A stretch of 6,672 nt of DNA from Chloroflexia bacterium (GTDB taxonomy: Bacteria > Chloroflexota > Chloroflexia > QHBQ01 > JADMIH01): contig JAICKM010000386.1 of NCBI GenBank assembly GCA_025927935.1, positions 1-6,672 on the forward strand, in the 5' to 3' direction. The notes under the pieces were generated by a model. It worked only from the letters and a program-made list of their open reading frames with translations. It was not told the DNA's origin and ran no database searches. The stretch's first letter is position 1; each line of letters begins with the position of its first letter. Below are positions 1 to 6,672 of the stretch, one piece after another. The position numbers and the translations under genes were made by a program.

Positions 1-2398
1 GCCCATTTTGTCGCCCGATGACCTGGGCCGCGTGACGATCAAGGTGCGCGATGGGCAGGCGATACGCCTGGGGGACGTGACCACGGTGGTGGAAGATCAT
101 CCACCGCTTATCGGCGATGCCGTCATCAACGATGGAGAGGGTCTGCTGCTCATCGTGGAGAAGTTTCCCTGGGGCAATACGCTGGAGGTGACGCGGGGAG
201 TCGAGGAGGCGCTCACGGTGTTGCAGCCCGGTCTGCCCGGTATCGAGGTGGACTCCAGCATCTTCCGCCCGGCCACGTTTATCGAGACGGCGCTGGATAA
301 CCTTACCGCGGCACTGATCATCGGTTGTCTTCTCGTGGCGCTGGTGCTGGGCGCGTTCCTGTTCGAGTGGCGCACAGCGTTGATCAGCCTGGTAGCGATC
401 CCCTTGTCGCTAGTGGCGGGCGGCTTGGTGCTCTACCTGCGCGGGGCCAGCATCAATACGATGATCCTGGCGGGGTTCGTGATCGCCGTGGGGGTGGTCG
501 TCGACGACGCCATCATCGACGTCGAAAACATCATCCGGCGGCTGCGCCAGTCTCGCAAAGAGGGCAGCGACAAGTCAACGGCGGCGATTATTCTGGAGGC
601 GTCGCTGGAGGTACGCAGCGCCATCGTCTTCGCGACGCTGATCGATGTGGTGGCGCTGTTGCCGATTTTCTTTATGGAAGGGCTGTCGGGCGCGTTTTTC
701 CAGCCGCTGGCGCTGTCCTATGCGCTGGCGGTGCTGGCCTCGATGCTGGTGGCACTGACCGTGACCCCGGCGCTGGCCTTGCTGCTGCTGGCCCATGCGC
801 CCATCGAGCGCCGCGAGTCGCCGCTGGTACGCGTGCTGCAACGGGGTTACACTTGGGTGCTGGCGCGGCTCATCCGCAGCCCGCGCCCGGCATATGGCAC
901 CGTGGCGATCATCGTACTGCTGGGCCTGGCGGTGGTGCCCTCGCTGGGGCAATCGCTGCTGCCGTCGTTCAAAGAGCGGGACTTCCTCATGCATTGGGTG
1001 ACGGCGCCCGGCACATCGCATCCGGAAATGTACCGCATCACGACCGAGGCGAGTAAGGAGTTACGCGCGATTCCAGGGGTCCGCAACTTCGGTTCACACA
1101 TCGGGCGGGCCATCCAGGCGGACGAAGTGGTCGGCATCAATTTTACCGAGAACTGGATCAGCGTCGATCCGGCCGCCGACTATGACCAGACACTGGCCGC
1201 CGTGCAGGAGACCGTGGACGGCTACCCCGGCCTTTACCGGGACGTGCAGACCTATCTGAAAGAGCGGATTCGCGAGGTGCTGACGGGAGCAAGCAACGCC
1301 GTGGTGGTGCGCATCTACGGTCCGGACCTGGCGATCTTGCGCCAGAAGGCTGAGGAGGTGCGCCAGGCGCTTAAGGGAGTCGATGGGGTCGTGGATTTGC
1401 ATGTGGACCTGCAGGTGGAGGAGCCACAGGTCGAGATCAAGGTGGACCTTGCGTCGGCCCAGCACTATGGGCTCAAACCCGGCGATGTCATTCGAGCGGC
1501 GGCCACTGTGGTGAACGGCGTCGAAGTGGGCGATATTTTCTGGGGCGGGAAGGTATACGACGTGAACGTGCTGGGCACCCTCGCCACCCGCCACAGCCTG
1601 ACCAACTTACGCGAACTGCTGCTTGACGCTCCCAATGGCGGCCATGTGCGCCTGGGAGAGGTAGCCTCCGTGAGCGTGGTGCCGGTTCCCAATATCATCA
1701 ATCGAGAAGGCGTCTCGCGGCGCATCGACGTGGGCCTGAGCGTGCGCGGGCGGGACCTGGGCGCCGTGGCCCGCGACGTGGAACAGCGTCTCGCGACCGT
1801 GGACTTCCCGCTGGAATATCACCCCGAACTGCTCGGCGAGTACGTCGAGCGCCAGGCCGCCGAGCAGCGGTTACAGGGCTTCGCCCTGGCCGCCGCCATC
1901 GGCGTGTTCTTTCTTTTGCTGGCGGCTTTTAAAGCCTGGCGGCTGGCGATATTATCGTTCGTGACCCTGCCCTCGGCCCTGGTCGGCGGCGTGCTGGCCG
2001 CCTATGCCGGGGACGGTGTGATCTCGCTGGGGTCGCTCGTCGGCTTTTTCACCGTGCTGGGCATCGCGGCGCGCAACGGGATCATGCTGATCAATCACTA
2101 TCAGCACCTGCAGGAGCAGGAAGGGGAAGTCTTTGGGCCGGCGCTGGTACTGCGCGGTGCGCGCGAACGGCTGTCGCCGATCTTGATGACGGCGTTAGCC
2201 ACGGGGCTGGCAGTGGTGCCGCTGGTGGTGGCGGGCAACCTGCCGGGCCATGAGATCGAGCACCCGATGGCCGTGGTGATCCTGGGCGGGCTGCTCACCT
2301 CGACGCTGCTCAATCTGTTCATCATGCCCGCCCTCTACTTGCGGTTTGGGCAAGATAAGAATCTGGTCGCCGAACGCAACATTAGCGCCCTGTCATAA
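1..2398 (+). CDS. RND-superfamily efflux permease (AcrB/CusA-like inner-membrane pump), 5' partial
   Basis: This is the proton-driven inner-membrane subunit of an RND exporter. The frame is open to the left edge (first whole codon at base 2), so the TTG at base 8 is not a real start. Counting residues from that TTG, 796 are visible. The TM4 proton-relay aspartate pair is D166-D167 in the stretch [13 protein letters not shown]; in AcrB the pair is D407/D408, so about 240 residues are missing and the full protein would be about 1,040, normal for the family. TM2-TM4 lie at about 100-175, further helices follow to about 320, then the second porter/docking domain (about 330-620) and TM8-TM12 (about 625-785). 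R689 in [10 protein letters not shown] falls where AcrB has its TM10 lysine. The style resembles the heavy-metal/CusA-like branch, but no methionine occurs between residues 341 and 693, so a CusA-type Met copper site is not supported. The substrate is unknown. No fusion-protein gene follows; it could lie upstream. Confidence 0.93.
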   Translation, partial: PILSPDDLGRVTIKVRDGQAIRLGDVTTVVEDHPPLIGDAVINDGEGLLLIVEKFPWGNTLEVTRGVEEALTVLQPGLPGIEVDSSIFRPATFIETALDNLTAALIIGCLLVALVLGAFLFEWRTALISLVAIPLSLVAGGLVLYLRGASINTMILAGFVIAVGVVVDDAIIDVENIIRRLRQSRKEGSDKSTAAIILEASLEVRSAIVFATLIDVVALLPIFFMEGLSGAFFQPLALSYALAVLASMLVALTVTPALALLLLAHAPIERRESPLVRVLQRGYTWVLARLIRSPRPAYGTVAIIVLLGLAVVPSLGQSLLPSFKERDFLMHWVTAPGTSHPEMYRITTEASKELRAIPGVRNFGSHIGRAIQADEVVGINFTENWISVDPAADYDQTLAAVQETVDGYPGLYRDVQTYLKERIREVLTGASNAVVVRIYGPDLAILRQKAEEVRQALKGVDGVVDLHVDLQVEEPQVEIKVDLASAQHYGLKPGDVIRAAATVVNGVEVGDIFWGGKVYDVNVLGTLATRHSLTNLRELLLDAPNGGHVRLGEVASVSVVPVPNIINREGVSRRIDVGLSVRGRDLGAVARDVEQRLATVDFPLEYHPELLGEYVERQAAEQRLQGFALAAAIGVFFLLLAAFKAWRLAILSFVTLPSALVGGVLAAYAGDGVISLGSLVGFFTVLGIAARNGIMLINHYQHLQEQEGEVFGPALVLRGARERLSPILMTALATGLAVVPLVVAGNLPGHEIEHPMAVVILGGLLTSTLLNLFIMPALYLRFGQDKNLVAERNISALS

Positions 2399-2460
2399 AG
2401 GGTTCAAGCACCCTCCGTAACAGCAGGAGTGTCGTGTACTTCCTGTCTGCCCCCTGGGCG

Positions 2461-2497
2461 GGGAGCCGGCCGTTCGCCCCTGATGCGGCCGGCTCCC
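2461..2497 (+). terminator. Strong stem-loop after the RND gene, probable terminator
   Basis: The arms 2461-2472 (GGGAGCCGGCCG) and 2486-2497 (CGGCCGGCTCCC) are perfectly complementary over 12 bp, with a 13-nt loop. The stem begins 62 bp after the RND stop codon and precedes the next promoter, the right place for a terminator. There is no T-run after the stem (TCCGCGCTCTACC follows), so it is not a textbook intrinsic terminator. It could act without a U-tract, assist Rho, or protect the 3' end of the mRNA. Confidence 0.65.
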
Positions 2498-2567
2498 TCC
2501 GCGCTCTACCCTGAGAACCGCCCACGGCATTTACGGCAATGATCCGCGAATGCCGGCGCCGATCCTA

Positions 2568-2596
2568 TTGCATTCCCGAAAAAGCTATGCTAGAAT
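2568..2596 (+). promoter_or_regulatory. Extended -10 sigma-70-type promoter of the lacI-family gene
   Basis: A weak -35 TTGCAT (2568-2573) is separated by exactly 17 bp from a -10 TAGAAT (2591-2596), which matches five of six consensus bases. TGC immediately before it (2588-2590) is an extended -10 element that can compensate for the poor -35. Transcription would start near 2603, giving a leader of about 70 nt before the ATG at 2674. This is the most AT-rich patch of the intergenic region, and the operators lie directly against its -10. Confidence 0.7.
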
Positions 2597-2597
2597 G

Positions 2598-2625
2598 TGG
2601 TAACGTTAACATGACAACGTTAACA
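2598..2625 (+). promoter_or_regulatory. Two abutting LacI-family operators at the transcription start
   Basis: Two 14-bp sites lie head to tail without a gap: TGGTAACGTTAACA (2598-2611) and TGACAACGTTAACA (2612-2625), differing at two positions. Each is a near-palindrome centred on the CpG of AACGTT, the core used by many LacI-family proteins such as PurR and CcpA, where a hinge-helix leucine wedges into the central CpG. The first copy is the more symmetric (TGxTAACGTTAxCA). They begin one base after the -10 hexamer and cover the expected start site, so bound repressor would block initiation. Autoregulation by the adjacent lacI-family gene is the simplest reading. No third AACGTT occurs in the window. 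Confidence 0.75.
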
Positions 2626-2673
2626 TAACAGTCTTACGGTCGTTCACGATACAGTCGCCAGGAAGGACCGTCT

Positions 2674-3705
2674 ATGACGGCGACGCTGCATGATGTCGCG
2701 GCCAAAGCGGGCGTCTCGGCGATCACGGTGTCGCGGGCGCTCAACAACAGCGGGTATGTCAGTTCGCACACGCGCCAGCGGATCCTGGATGCGGCCTCAG
2801 AACTTAACTACGTCCCCAACGCGCTTGCCAGCAGCCTGCGGTCCCAGCGCACCCAATTATTGGCCTTGTTGCTAACCGATGTCACGAATCCCTTCTGGAC
2901 GACCGTGGCGCGGGGCGTGGAAGACACGGCTATCGACGCGGGATATGCGGTTATCCTGTGTAATACCGATGAAGATCCGACCAAGGAGGCGCGCTACCTC
3001 GACCTGCTGCTCCGCCGCCGGATTGACGGTCTGCTCATCGCGCCCACCGTGGCCAGCACCGAGTTATTGCGGAATCTCAAGCGGCGCAAGGTGCCCTTTG
3101 TCCTGATCGACCGGCAAGTGAGCGGGCTGGTCGCCGACATTGTGCGCGGGGATAGCTATACCGGCGCGTACCAGTTGACCGCGCATCTGCTGGAGACGGG
3201 ATACCGGCAGATCGCCATGATCGGTGGGCCGGCGACGGTTTCCACGGGGGAAGATCGCGTGCAAGGCTACCTGGCCGCGCTGCACGACGCCGGGATCGCG
3301 CCGGACCCCGGCCTGATCCGGCGCGGCCCGTACCGCCAGGCCTGGGGGTGCGCGGCGATGCAGGATGTACTGGCCAGTGGGCGGCGGCCCGCAGCCATTT
3401 TCGCGGCCAACAACGTGATCGCCCTCGGCGTGCTGGAAGCGTTGCGCGCCCACGAGCTGCGGGTGCCGGAGGACGTGGCGGTCGTGTCGTTTGACGACTT
3501 TCCGCCATCAGTGGGCGCCCAGCCATTCCTGACGGCCGCTGTACAGCCGGCGGCCGAATTGGGGCGGCAGGCTATCCGCTTGCTGCTGGAGCGGCTGGCG
3601 CATCCCGACGGCGAGCCGCGGGATATTATATTGCCGACGCAGTTGATCGTGCGCCAATCGTGTGGCTGTGCGCCGGCTGCGCTGCCCTCGGCGGCCGGGG
3701 GTTAA
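2674..3705 (+). CDS. LacI-family transcriptional regulator, probably of sugar uptake
   Basis: This is a complete 343-residue DNA-binding repressor of normal family length. The start ATG has a good Shine-Dalgarno (AGGAAGG, 2660-2666) seven bases upstream. The N-terminal helix-turn-helix is at residues 4-24 (TLHDVAAKAGVSAITVSRAL), followed by the hinge helix PNALASSLRS at 48-57, whose L55 is the likely minor-groove wedge. The periplasmic-binding-protein-like effector domain begins near residue 60, with the family signatures DVTNPFW at 69-75, RGDSYTGA around D160, the IAMIGGP strand, and SFDDFPP with D274-D275. The C-terminus ends in LIVRQSCGC (C330, C332) and a short Ala-rich tail. It lies upstream of and in line with a sugar ABC importer, so its effector is probably the imported sugar or a derivative. 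The tandem operator before it suggests self-repression. Which sugar it senses cannot be told from the sequence. Confidence 0.95.
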   Translation: MTATLHDVAAKAGVSAITVSRALNNSGYVSSHTRQRILDAASELNYVPNALASSLRSQRTQLLALLLTDVTNPFWTTVARGVEDTAIDAGYAVILCNTDEDPTKEARYLDLLLRRRIDGLLIAPTVASTELLRNLKRRKVPFVLIDRQVSGLVADIVRGDSYTGAYQLTAHLLETGYRQIAMIGGPATVSTGEDRVQGYLAALHDAGIAPDPGLIRRGPYRQAWGCAAMQDVLASGRRPAAIFAANNVIALGVLEALRAHELRVPEDVAVVSFDDFPPSVGAQPFLTAAVQPAAELGRQAIRLLLERLAHPDGEPRDIILPTQLIVRQSCGCAPAALPSAAGG

Positions 3706-4022
3706 CACCCAGATTCCAGATGTCTATATGCCTTACCGGTACCACCTAACGCCGTCATCCTGCCTTCGACCTCCGGCCTAATTGACAATGCGCTCTGTGA
3801 CTGGGCGTGGAACAATTGGATCTTACGTCGCGCTCCTCCGCCCCTCTTGATTGTTCCCGCCGGTAGTGTTACCGTCTTGCCCGCATGGGCTACGCCAGAA
3901 AGGAGATTTTGCCGAGCCTGAAGAACACGCGGCGCGGGGCGCGCCCTGCCCGGTCGCCGGTAGCGACGACCGCGGCTATTCCTATTGACGTGATCCGGTG
4001 CGAGATTCATAGGAGGAGAGCA
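3706..4022 (+). other. 317-bp spacer between the regulator and the importer; no gene seen
   Basis: No convincing gene lies here. An exact -35-like TTGACA is at 3782-3787, but nothing close to TATAAT lies 16-19 bp downstream. An imperfect 14-bp palindrome, CGGTAGTGTTACCG, is at 3861-3874, and TACCGGTA at 3734-3741 is a perfect 8-bp palindrome; neither matches the AACGTT operators upstream. No strong hairpin follows the regulator's stop codon, so read-through from the upstream promoter into the importer is possible. The frame of the binding protein is open upstream to an ATG at 3885 and a TTG at 3909, but those starts would bury the lipoprotein signal peptide. Confidence 0.6.
4011..4016 (+). 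promoter_or_regulatory. Consensus ribosome-binding site that fixes the start of the binding protein
   Basis: AGGAGG is a full match to the anti-Shine-Dalgarno core and ends six bases before the ATG at 4023. It decides the start in favour of 4023 over the in-frame ATG at 3885. It also fits the high translation usually needed for binding proteins. Confidence 0.85.
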
Positions 4023-5696
4023 ATGAGGACTAAGCTGTTTAGCTTCATCGCGGCCTTTACTGTGTTTTCCCTGCTGTTGGCAGGATGCGGCACAGAAACC
4101 GCGACAAACACGCCCGTCGCGGCTCCCACCAACACTACCGCCGCCGCGAGTGCCCCGACCAATACAACAGCGCCCGCGAGCGCCCCCACCGACACCACGG
4201 CGCCGGCGGCGCCTGCCGCAACCAATACGACCGCTCCCGCGGCGCCCGCCGCGACCAATACGACCGCCCCGGCTGCGAGTGGCGGCGGCAGCAACCAGTT
4301 CGCCGGGGTCACGGTGAATGTGCTGACGTTTACCGGTCCGCAGATCGCCGAGCCGTTGCAGCGCCGCGCCCCCGATTTCGCCGCGCTCACGGGCGCCAAG
4401 ATCAACGTCATCACCATACCGATGGCCGATCTCTATCAGAAACTCTTGACCGACCTCGCCACCAAGACCAACAGCTACCAGGCGTTTGTCTTTGACCCGC
4501 AGTGGCTGGGCGACTTCGCCACGCCCGGCTACCTGGAGGATATCACCGACCGCGTCAAAGCCGATACCGCCTTGCAGTGGAATGATGTCGCTCCCTTCTT
4601 CCGCGACTTCAGCGCCACCTACCAGGGCCACACCTACACCATTCCGCTCGACGGCGACTTCCATATGATTTACTACCGCAGCGACCTGCTCGCCAAGGAC
4701 GGTCTCCAACCGCCCGCCACCTGGGACGATTATCTGGCTATCGCCAAGAAGTATCAGGGCCAGGATCTCAACGGCGACGGCACGCCCGATTACGGCTCCT
4801 GCATCTCGATGAAGCGCAACGCGCAGGCGTACTGGTTCATCATCTCGGTGGCCGGCGCCTACCTGCAAAGCAAGGGCACCAGTCAGGGCGTCTTCTTCGA
4901 CACCACGACGATGAAGCCACTGACCAACAACGAAGCGTTCGCCAAAGCGCTGGACACCTATAAGGCTATGCTGCAATATGCTCCACCCGACCAGCTCAAC
5001 CTGGACGTGGGCGACACGCGCGGCCTGTTCACCTCGGGGCGCTGCGCGCTCTCCATGGACTGGGGCGACATCGGTACGCTGGCTATCGACCCCAAGACCA
5101 GCAAGGTGCAGGACAAAGTCGGTGCGGCGATCCTGCCGGGATCGAAAGAAGTGCTGGATCGGGCTACCGGCAAGCTGGTACCCTGCGACGCGACGACCTG
5201 CCCCTACGCCATCAACGGCGTGAACCACGCGCCGTATGCCGCCTTCGGCGGCTGGTCGGGGGCGATCAACGCGGCGGACGACCCCAAGGTGAAAGACGCG
5301 GCCTATGCCTTCCTGTCGTACATGAGCCAGCCCAAGCAATCGGGCGAGGACGTGACGCTGGGCAAGACCGGCTTCAACCCCTATCGCCTCTCGCACTTCC
5401 AGAACCAGGACCTCTGGCTGAAGGCGGGCATGAGCGCGGCGGCGGCGAAGCTGTACCTGGGCGCCATCCAGGACAGCTTGAACAGCCCGAACATGGTGCT
5501 CGACTTGCGGGTACCTAACTCCAACCAGTATCAGGGCGTGATCCTGGACAAGGCCGTGTCGCAGTTCCTGGCGGGGGAGATCAGCCGCGACGAGGCCATG
5601 CAGCAGATCACCGACGGCTGGGAAGAGACGACCGACCAGGCGGGCCGTGATAAGCAGCTGGCCGCCTATAAAGCCAGCCTGGGCGTGCAACGGTAA
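4023..5696 (+). CDS. ABC sugar importer, extracellular solute-binding lipoprotein (family 1)
   Basis: This 557-residue protein binds a sugar or oligosaccharide outside the membrane and delivers it to the permease encoded next. Residues 1-22 form a lipoprotein signal: MRTK, a hydrophobic core, then the lipobox L19-A20-G21 before C22, the lipid-anchored cysteine. Residues 24-90 are a Thr/Ala/Pro/Asn linker with five TNTT or TDTT units at 36, 46, 56, 67 and 78, ending in SGGGS. The binding fold begins at about 93 (FAGVTVNVLTF) and runs to the end. D248-N250-D252-T254-D256 (DLNGDGTPDYG) resembles a calcium loop. GGWSGAI around W411 and the following DAAYAFLSYM match the usual family 1 C-lobe. C388 and C393 are close enough to pair in a disulfide. 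The start at 4023 is chosen for its perfect Shine-Dalgarno and signal peptide. The permease starts four bases after the stop, so they are co-transcribed. The carbohydrate bound is not evident. Confidence 0.93.
   Translation: MRTKLFSFIAAFTVFSLLLAGCGTETATNTPVAAPTNTTAAASAPTNTTAPASAPTDTTAPAAPAATNTTAPAAPAATNTTAPAASGGGSNQFAGVTVNVLTFTGPQIAEPLQRRAPDFAALTGAKINVITIPMADLYQKLLTDLATKTNSYQAFVFDPQWLGDFATPGYLEDITDRVKADTALQWNDVAPFFRDFSATYQGHTYTIPLDGDFHMIYYRSDLLAKDGLQPPATWDDYLAIAKKYQGQDLNGDGTPDYGSCISMKRNAQAYWFIISVAGAYLQSKGTSQGVFFDTTTMKPLTNNEAFAKALDTYKAMLQYAPPDQLNLDVGDTRGLFTSGRCALSMDWGDIGTLAIDPKTSKVQDKVGAAILPGSKEVLDRATGKLVPCDATTCPYAINGVNHAPYAAFGGWSGAINAADDPKVKDAAYAFLSYMSQPKQSGEDVTLGKTGFNPYRLSHFQNQDLWLKAGMSAAAAKLYLGAIQDSLNSPNMVLDLRVPNSNQYQGVILDKAVSQFLAGEISRDEAMQQITDGWEETTDQAGRDKQLAAYKASLGVQR
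4206..4267 (+). repeat. 33-bp tandem repeat coding the Thr/Ala/Pro linker
   Basis: Two copies with a 33-bp period: 29 bases at 4206-4234 match those at 4239-4267 with two differences (4214/4247 and 4220/4253), and both encode A-A-P-A-A-T-N-T-T. Upstream (from 4128) are more diverged 30-bp units. The high DNA identity of the last two suggests a recent in-frame duplication that lengthened the tether. Confidence 0.7.
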
Positions 5697-5700
5697 GGCG

Positions 5701-6672
5701 ATGCAATTAGAGCAACAACAGGCGCAAGACTCGGCCCGTCCTGGGCCGAGTCTTGAGGCCCCCGCCGACCTGGACATGCGAACCTACGCGATCACCTCGC
5801 GGGCCGAGCGCCTGGCCCGCGCCAGCTTTATCTGGCCGGCGCTGCTGGTGGTGCTGTTCCTGTCGATCTTCCCGCTGCTGGTGTCGCTGTACCTGTCGCT
5901 GTCCCACTTGCAGTTTGTGAAGGGCGGGTTCGAAATCAACTTCATCGGCCTGACCAACTACCGGACGCTGTTATTCGGCAGCGAACGGACTCACCTGCTG
6001 GGCTTGCTTCGCCCGCCCGCGCTGCTCGAATGGCTGCTCTTAGGTGCGGGCGTGGTGGGGCTGGGCTGGTGGCTGCTCCGCTATCTGCGTGGCGCGAAAA
6101 CCTCCACCGGCGGGCTGATCGGGCGCGTGCTGATCGCGCTGGCGAGCGTCGCCGTCCTCTGGCTGGTGATCGGCGACTTGGCGCCCGGCGGACGGCCCGG
6201 TTCGCTGGTGGTCACGATCATCTATGTCGTGGCGGGCATCGCGCTGCAATACCTGCTGGGCCTGGGCCTGGCCGCGCTCACCACCCAACGCCTGCCGGGC
6301 CGGCGCTTCTTCCGCGTCGTCTTCTTGCTGCCGATGATGATCACGCCCGTTGGCGTGGCCTACATGTTCCGCATGCTGACCGACACGGGCAAGGGGCCGT
6401 TCCAGCCGATCTGGAAGCTGCTCGGCTTAACGAATTTCTCCTGGGTGAACGATCCCTGGGGCGCTCGCGCCGCCGTCATCATCGGCGATGTCTGGCAGTG
6501 GACGCCCTTCATGTTTATCGTGCTGCTGGCGGCGCTGGAAGGCCAGGCGACCGAACCCATCGAGGCGGCCCTGGTGGACGGCGCCAACCGCTGGCAGATC
6601 TTCCGTTACATCACCTGGCCGTCCATCGTGCCGGTCAGCAGCACCTTGATCTTGATCCGCATGATCGAAGGC
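5701..6672 (+). CDS. Sugar ABC importer permease (MalF/UgpA type), 3' partial
   Basis: This is one of the two membrane subunits expected for the importer served by the preceding lipoprotein. The frame runs from the ATG to the window edge (324 codons, no stop). TM1 is at about 43-68, ending near FIGLTNY (81-87). Core helices are at about 169-194, 204-226 and 256-279, and another starts near 308. The EAA loop that docks on the ATPase is clear: E288-A289-A290-x-x-D293-G294-A295, then WQIFRYITWPSIVP. Between TM1 and the core, about 80 residues carry two extra hydrophobic stretches (about 109-127 and 140-158), which ordinary members lack. The start is uncertain: ATG 5701 lies four bases past the previous stop with only a weak AAGG, while ATG 5776 (M26) would drop a Gln/Ala/Pro-rich leader that contains a 13-bp hairpin; neither has a good Shine-Dalgarno. 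The second permease should follow downstream. Confidence 0.92.
   Translation, partial: MQLEQQQAQDSARPGPSLEAPADLDMRTYAITSRAERLARASFIWPALLVVLFLSIFPLLVSLYLSLSHLQFVKGGFEINFIGLTNYRTLLFGSERTHLLGLLRPPALLEWLLLGAGVVGLGWWLLRYLRGAKTSTGGLIGRVLIALASVAVLWLVIGDLAPGGRPGSLVVTIIYVVAGIALQYLLGLGLAALTTQRLPGRRFFRVVFLLPMMITPVGVAYMFRMLTDTGKGPFQPIWKLLGLTNFSWVNDPWGARAAVIIGDVWQWTPFMFIVLLAALEGQATEPIEAALVDGANRWQIFRYITWPSIVPVSSTLILIRMIEG
5725..5755 (+). promoter_or_regulatory. Perfect 13-bp stem-loop at the binding-protein/permease junction
   Basis: The arms 5725-5737 (CAAGACTCGGCCC) and 5743-5755 (GGGCCGAGTCTTG) pair perfectly over 13 bp with a 5-nt loop (GTCCT). The stem begins 29 bases after the stop codon of the binding protein. 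Hairpins in this position are known in binding-protein operons, such as malE-malF, where they stabilise the upstream mRNA and lower permease expression. No T-run follows, so partial attenuation or 3' protection is likelier than full termination. If the permease starts at 5701 the hairpin is inside its coding region; if at 5776 it is intergenic. Confidence 0.7.

Noticed and set aside
325..1056. A 243-codon + strand frame inside the RND gene
   Set aside because: It is a different frame of the same strand over conserved RND helices, with a Gly/Arg/Ala-rich product typical of frame-shifted GC-rich sequence.
3734..3741. TACCGGTA palindrome as a LacI operator for the importer
   Set aside because: It is only 8 bp, its flanks do not extend the symmetry, and it lacks the AACGTT core of the operators before the regulator gene.
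3937..3946. GGGCGCGCCC palindrome in the spacer
   Set aside because: It is a 10-bp self-complementary run without a loop in a GC-rich stretch; nothing ties it to a promoter or terminator.
3985..4012. TTGACG (3985-3990) as a -35 for the binding-protein gene
   Set aside because: Any -10 at normal spacing would fall on the Shine-Dalgarno, leaving no room for a leader containing it.
3885..4022. N-terminal extension of the binding protein to ATG 3885 or TTG 3909 (the latter with an AAAGGAG before it)
   Set aside because: The extension would place 38-46 Arg-rich residues before a clear lipoprotein signal peptide. The AGGAGG at 4011-4016 and the lipobox at residues 19-22 fit a start at 4023.
3702..5777. 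A 691-codon open frame on the minus strand opposite the binding-protein gene
   Set aside because: It mirrors a strongly supported gene. Long antisense frames are expected in GC-rich coding DNA; its product is Arg/Gly/Val-rich with no recognisable domain, and the sense frame has a ribosome site, signal peptide and family motifs.
1..6672. CRISPR arrays, tRNA or rRNA genes, transposases or inverted-repeat ends
   Set aside because: None was seen. The only repeats are the operator pair, the linker repeat and the hairpins already listed.

Overview
This is a GC-rich window holding four protein-coding genes, all on the + strand, two of them cut by the window edges. It has the look of a Chloroflexota (Anaerolineae-like) chromosome. 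That guess rests on the Ala/Thr/Pro-rich linker after the lipobox of the solute-binding protein, the unusual sugar permease with extra hydrophobic segments, and the style of the RND pump. It is inferred from recalled family resemblance, not from a search.

Layout: (a) 1-2398 is the C-terminal three quarters of an RND-superfamily efflux permease; its N-terminal part and any membrane-fusion partner lie upstream of the window. (b) 2399-2673 is an intergenic region. It holds a 12-bp perfect stem-loop that closes the pump transcript, then an extended -10 promoter followed directly by two abutting 14-bp LacI-type operators. (c) 2674-3705 is a LacI-family transcriptional regulator. (d) 3706-4022 is a 317-bp spacer with no gene, an orphan TTGACA hexamer and an excellent Shine-Dalgarno. 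(e) 4023-5696 is a lipoprotein sugar-binding protein of the ABC family 1 type. (f) 5701 to the window end is the first membrane permease of the same importer, still open at the edge. A perfect 13-bp stem-loop sits at the binding-protein/permease junction.

Genes (c), (d) and (f) together read as a carbohydrate-uptake locus. The LacI regulator very probably represses its own promoter through the tandem operators and may also control the importer; either read-through or a separate promoter in the 317-bp spacer is possible. The lipoprotein would capture sugar outside the cell and hand it to a two-permease channel, whose second subunit should follow downstream. The efflux pump is a separate transcription unit. 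No wholly new system is visible. The points most worth a second look are the fused tandem operator, the junction hairpin that overlaps the annotated N-terminus of the permease, and the extra hydrophobic pair inserted in that permease.
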